64,000 bases of DNA, from contig NC_092672.1 in assembly GCF_964355755.1 (NCBI RefSeq), forward strand, positions 28,578,501-28,642,500, read 5' to 3'. This document shows, piece after piece, positions 60,301 to 64,000 of this stretch. Origin of the DNA: Antedon mediterranea (taxonomy: Eukaryota; Echinodermata; Crinoidea; Comatulida; Antedonidae). Within the stretch, counting starts at the first letter, position 1. The number at the start of each line of letters is the position of its first letter. The notes under the pieces were generated by a model. It ran no database searches. It was not told the origin of the DNA and saw only the letters and a program-made list of their open reading frames with translations. The position numbers were made by a program, and so were the translations under genes.

Positions 60301-63300
60301 GGCGTAAACGCACTAAATGTAGACCATAGACATATTGCTTCGTGTACATCAGCAATATACGTGTTTGATTTTGATGTTTAGGCTCTATAGCCTAAAACAA
60401 ATTGCATGTGTTTTACGTAAATTTGTTAAACATGCAGTGTTCAACTCGTCTATACACGTTTGCGTAAACGACATGTTACATGTGTAGACGCGACGTGTTT
60501 GACACATCAGTATTGTATTGTGCAATTGACGTTAAATGTATATCGATTCGTACGGTATACCGTAGGACACACGATCATAAAAATAATCCAGTGGACGCGA
60601 CACGCTAGAAAATAAGCTAAATCGGCAAACATATAGTGTGTACCAAACCTAGTAGACATAACTACAAAGCAACTTGAATTAAACGCGTTATACATCCACA
60701 TTATCATCTATAAATTATTATTATTATTATTACTAAATTATTAATGTAGTTTGTATTAACATGTGCCAATACACTATTATTCAAATACACCTCCGTAAAC
60801 AATGGGTAGGCAAACTATTATTGTTATCGCAGAGAATAATCATTTTCTCCATGGTTACTTTAATTAACACGCTTTCAAAGATTAGATGTACATTACCGCT
60901 ACTAATGAACAAAATAAATATTTGAAAGCCCATTATGCTTTCTTATGACACGTTTTTAATAGCTAAATATAGATAAATGAACATATTTCATTACATATTA
61001 AGTAGTTTCTCTCCAATAAGCTCCATAAACAAGCATCATTAATCGGAAATATTTCATGTTAAATTTATTATACCCAACTTTGAGACAATATCAATTATTA
61101 AGATACATGTTTCATGTAGCTGTTTATTACAATGTAATGAGGTTCTGTCAATATCTTTATTTATAACCATTTGAAGTGTAGAACTTGTCTCTTTAACAAT
61201 ATAACATACCGCAATTACAAGTCGTGGACCTTAATTAACAAAAGGGCAATAAATATAGGCCTATGTAGTTTGATCTGTTCCAGGATGTATATTATGGCGT
61301 TGATACAAATTAACAATATCAATTTCATTTCATCTTTTATTTATGAAAAAAAAAATACATAGTACAACATTCTCGATAGCTCAAGAACAAATTAGTGTCT
61401 ACATTATTATAAATATAAAGGAAAATACATATAAATATATAAATAAACCGACGCCACATAGTCACATGGTTAATACAATAGCTTCTAGATTGGATGATGG
61501 AAGAGCAAAATCATAAATGCATTTCGTGACCATATTGCCTGTCCTCCCTAACCTGCACAACATGCCATACACCACTTTACACTGAAGTTCATAGAATGGA
61601 CAAATGTGGTTTTCTACAAACATGGTGCTGGCACTGCATGACCTAGGTTTAAAGGAGCATTGTTGAAGTACACCTTTAGTGCTTCCATAGATAAACCAAT
61701 TATTATATTTGTTCTTGGTCTTTGTATACAGGTTCTAACTGGTGCTGCAACGTGTTTCTATGCTTTTATCGGATTTGACATAATAGCAACGACTGGTGAA
61801 GAGGCTAAGGACCCCAGCCGTTCAATTCCTATTGCTATCATTGTTTCTCTTGTCATTTGTCTTATTGGCAAGTATAAATCATTTAAGTCATTGGTAATAT
61901 TCTCTCCCCCACTTTCCATTTTTTTTTTATTATCAATTAATTGTTTTCGTTGTCTTCACGTTCTGTTCATTTTTGTCTACACCAAACTATTATCCATCCC
62001 AATCATTACCTTAAATTATCAACGTCAGTAGGCCTATCATTACACCTCCTCCACAACATCATCCTAAAAAACTTTAGATTTTCAACGTATTGAGTTTTAA
62101 AGTAGCCCGTCTTAATCCGCATACTCACAATAAATAAACATGACGTCATCATGTTTGTCGCAAATCGAAAGTCCCGTTATTGTCATTGGAACTATCAACT
62201 AGACAATTATATTTTTCTTTATAATAGGTCGCCAATCATTTTCTTTTAAAATACTATAAGCTTTTATGTTATACTTCCAGGCTATGTAACAGTGAGTATG
62301 GTGCTAACGCTAGCCGTGCCCTACTATCGAATCAACCCAGAGTCGCCTCTGATGGATATGTTTGTAATGAACCACGCCGTCAACGGAAAATACCTGGTAG
62401 CGATTGGTGCTGTAGCCGGCTTAACGGTCAGTCTTCTAGGCTCAATATTTCCTATGCCTAGAGTTATATATGCTATGTCAACAGATGGCCTACTATTTAG
62501 GTGAGTTATTTGTCAAATATTACTGTAGAAAAAATGTGTTACATCCTCTTTGGAGCATTATTTGACCGTTTAAATAGCAAGCCATCGCTTAATTCAGTGA
62601 TACTTAGACCGACAACCCAAAGGTACCAAATTCAGTATTACAGTTCTATAAATACCTGGAAATGTAATGCATTAGCGTAACACAGGTAAAAGGGGCCTTT
62701 AGTTTAGTATTTCTGGTGGACTCTCCAGCACTGGGCCCCTTAAGCTCCGAGCCCCCGTGTTAGCCAGTGGGTGCTCATAGGCGTTACGTTAATGGTCTAA
62801 CGCTATACTAATAAACATAATTAATTTTAATGTGCTACGTAACTTAACTACGTTACTTAATAATAATATTGTGTTATGAATACTTCAATTATTTAGGTTT
62901 CTTTCGAACATCAATGTCAGGACACAAACACCAGCTGTAGCGACAATAATCTCCGGATTACTCGCTGCCATCATGGCCTTACTTGTGAAATTAGGAGACC
63001 TGATAGAAATGATGTCAATCGGAACACTCCTGGCTTACACATTGGTTTCAATGAGCGTCCTTATTTTACGGTATCAACCGTACACAGACATCAAAATGTC
63101 AATTAACACTACCTTTGAGTATGAGACATTTGATAACGATGAAATAGAAGAAGCGAAAGCGGAGGTCAATGGAGCGAGTCAACATCAGCAGACGAAAGTT
63201 AACGAAGATGGCAGTGTATCACTTCTAAAAAATACATCGTCATCAGTTAACGAAGCACCGAAATCTAAACAATCATACGGAGCAGTGGAACAAGAGAACC

Positions 63301-63741
63301 AGGATGACGGGTTCAAATCATACTCTGATAAAGATTTGACTTTATCTAGATTAAGAGAAAGAATGTACAACTTGTATTCGGAAATTCGTAGAATTTTAGG
63401 ATTTTCTGCTGATAACAAACTTCCAAGTGCAGCGTCAGGTCGTTCTGTGACCTACTCAACGTTATGTTTATTTGCACTGATATTTATTTTATGTTCATTA
63501 GCAATTTACGGTCAGAGAGATCATTCAAGATGGTGGGTGAAAATCCTGATCATAATCTTTATAGCTCTAATTGTTGCGTGTATATTGAATATAGTTCGTC
63601 AACCACAGAATCCAGACAAGTTAAAATTTATGGCACCCGCCGTACCTTTATTACCTATAGCTGCTATGTTCATTAATATTTACCTGATGCTAAATCTATC
63701 TACCCTCACATGGATCCGATTTGGTGTGTGGATGGCAATCG
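51300..63741 (+). CDS. SLC7A14: Gene G: SLC7A14-like cationic amino acid transporter, six exons, 3' end beyond the window
   Basis: Exons 51300-51558, 59595-59831, 60045-60253, 61732-61867, 62281-62500 and 62897-63741 join in phase, giving about 635 residues before a terminal exon outside the window. Diagnostic SLC7A14 segments are [89 protein letters not shown] and [16 protein letters not shown]. Vertebrate SLC7A14 is a neuronal/retinal, largely endolysosomal protein linked to retinal disease; here the role is inferred by orthology. Glu92 keeps the CAT-1 Glu107 position. The 63067-63440 loop is divergent and polar. Intron 1 is about 8 kb and full of repeats. Intron 4 starts GC (ATTG|GCAAGT). 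I start at ATG 51300 because an upstream TTG is only a non-standard start. Confidence 0.93.
52259..52440 (-). mobile_element. Decayed LINE ORF2 C-terminal fragment in intron 1 of gene G
   Basis: The minus-strand frame reads [20 protein letters not shown], then [12 protein letters not shown]. This matches the conserved 'dim-G-v-G-kRsRGrprk-w-dnikeW' tail pattern of LINE reverse transcriptases. No other part of the element is visible. Confidence 0.6.
53100..53600. repeat. Low-complexity region: CAT/ATT-rich, (TTTA)n and (ATT)n microsatellites
   Basis: 53100-53280 is rich in TCATT and ATCATC. A (TTTTA)n/(TTTA)n stretch lies at 53360-53397 and (ATT)n at about 53570-53597. No gene. Confidence 0.7.
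53440..53556 (-). mobile_element. Possible tRNA-derived SINE fragment
   Basis: The reverse strand reads GTGGAGCTGTAGCTTGTTGA, then AAGGTACTTTCC and CAAGGGTTCAATC. These resemble pol III A-box and B-box (GGTTCAATC) elements at tRNA-like spacing. It does not fold as an intact tRNA by eye. Confidence 0.4.
54394..54577. mobile_element. MITE with about 50-bp inverted ends (GGTTCCCACTAG)
   Basis: The left arm has AAGCGTGGTTCCCACTAG, then ACGCAACGCAAGGACG and TAACGCAACGCAAG. The right arm is the reverse complement with a few changes and ends CTAGTGGGAACCAAGCTT. About 184 bp, no coding frame. Confidence 0.75.
54858..54977. mobile_element. MITE with TAAAGCTCTGTCTA ends, copy 2
   Basis: Left TAAAGCTCTGTCTACACTAT, right TTAGACAGAGCTTA. 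It shares the CAAACTAGTTTGACAAA and ATATGGTAGTGATAT blocks with the copy at 46942-47097. Confidence 0.7.
55328..55463. repeat. Degenerate tandem repeat, unit about 19-20 bp (CACAGCAGTGTTCCACC)
   Basis: About seven imperfect units of ACAGCAGTGTTCCA-type sequence within intron 1 of gene G. Confidence 0.65.
55960..57375. repeat. 23-bp tandem array (GATACGAGTAAGAAATTGATGAT), at least 46 regular units, then irregular (GAT)n-rich part
   Basis: The GATACGAG anchor runs from 55968 to 57003 in exact steps of 23. The last nine regular units (from 56819) carry a GGTGAT variant in place of GATGAT. From 57010 the array breaks into GATGAT microsatellite expansions and a GGGAGTAAG variant. Because 23 is not a multiple of three and no frame of the reverse strand has a stop, a 501-codon antisense frame results. 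I regard it as a repeat artefact. Confidence 0.95.
57376..59594. other. 3' part of gene G intron 1, nothing further recognised
   Basis: No supported gene or clear repeat family; ordinary AT-rich intron sequence with a few short runs. Confidence 0.4.
61320..61692 (-). mobile_element. Antisense LINE 3' fragment next to exon 4 of gene G, related to 4735-5560
   Basis: In reverse complement it begins CTATGGAAGCACTAAAGGTG, exactly as at about 5152. It continues through AGGTCATGCAGTGCCAGCAC and ATGTTGTGCAGGTTAGGGAG, then the stop region and an ATAAAAGATGAAATGAAA tail. Small deletions break the frame relative to the 4.7-kb copy. Its truncated end lies about 40 bases before the exon 4 splice acceptor at 61731. 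Confidence 0.8.
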
Positions 63742-64000
63742 GTAAGTTTTAAAAGCCTAGTCTGCAACCTATTTTAAACTAGAGAATTTTATATTTCAAA
63801 CTCAACAATCTTCAAGTTTTTCAAACTTTACAGTTAACAAACTTGGCACACTAAAGAAACTGATTTGGAAAAATTAGTGAAGTGAAGTTTCTTAACAAAT
63901 TAGATTACAGAGGTTTGTCAGCAAATCGAATCACAGTCTTTGATCCCATCATCAATATATATATATATCTTTGCTTCGCTGAGTTTAAAAACATCAGCAA
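63742..64000 (+). other. Start of the last visible intron of gene G
   Basis: Begins GTAAGT after a phase-1 exon end. No terminal exon with the expected YG..HS-type tail is seen before the window ends. A (TA)n run lies near 63955-63968. Confidence 0.6.

Overview
This is a eukaryotic window, AT-rich, with spliced genes and many short transposable elements and minisatellites. The cationic amino acid transporter (CAT, SLC7A) genes and the TRADD-N/death-effector-like exons fit a marine invertebrate deuterostome, perhaps an echinoderm. That placement is an inference from gene content and repeat texture only. I saw no rRNA or convincing tRNA genes and no CRISPR array.

The window is mainly an SLC7A cluster. 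Reading left to right it holds: (A) the last exon of a CAT gene, 1-164 (+); (B) a complete CAT gene, 15615-18442 (+); (C) a close paralogue of B, 23052-25333 (+); (D) a broken fragment joining a B-like 5' non-coding region to an internal coding piece, about 27230-27632 (+); (E) a strongly diverged four-exon CAT-like gene, 38241-33395 (-); (F) a moderately diverged CAT, 45813-43166 (-), whose last exon I could not find; and (G) an SLC7A14-like gene, 51300-63741 (+), running off the right edge. Reading frames join in phase at every exon junction I give. A, B and C share a 164-base terminal exon; B, C and F share a 109-base penultimate exon. E and G share a different intron set.

Between A and B, at 9116-10873 (+), lies the 3' part of an unrelated gene. 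One exon resembles the TRADD-N-like domain of invertebrate and bacterial death/immunity proteins, and the last exon encodes a likely death-effector domain. Pro/Thr-rich, partly duplicated linker-like sequence lies upstream (6480-8590).

Most of the rest is repeats: 5'-truncated non-LTR retrotransposons (4.7, 26.4, 31.9, 49.7, 52.3 and 61.5 kb); several MITE-like families, some with two copies in the window; a 1.24-kb foldback element (38.96-40.2 kb); and large arrays. The arrays are an 83-bp minisatellite with a 747-bp higher-order period (29.9-31.8 kb), a 23-bp array of at least 46 units (55.96-57.37 kb), an 18-bp array in an intron of F, and a 17-bp array (42.2-42.4 kb).

The CAT genes presumably carry cationic or related amino acids across plasma or endolysosomal membranes. 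B and C look fully conserved. E has lost several family-typical residues and may be a transporter of changed specificity or a non-transporting relative. Coordinates of repeats are by eye and approximate to a few bases.
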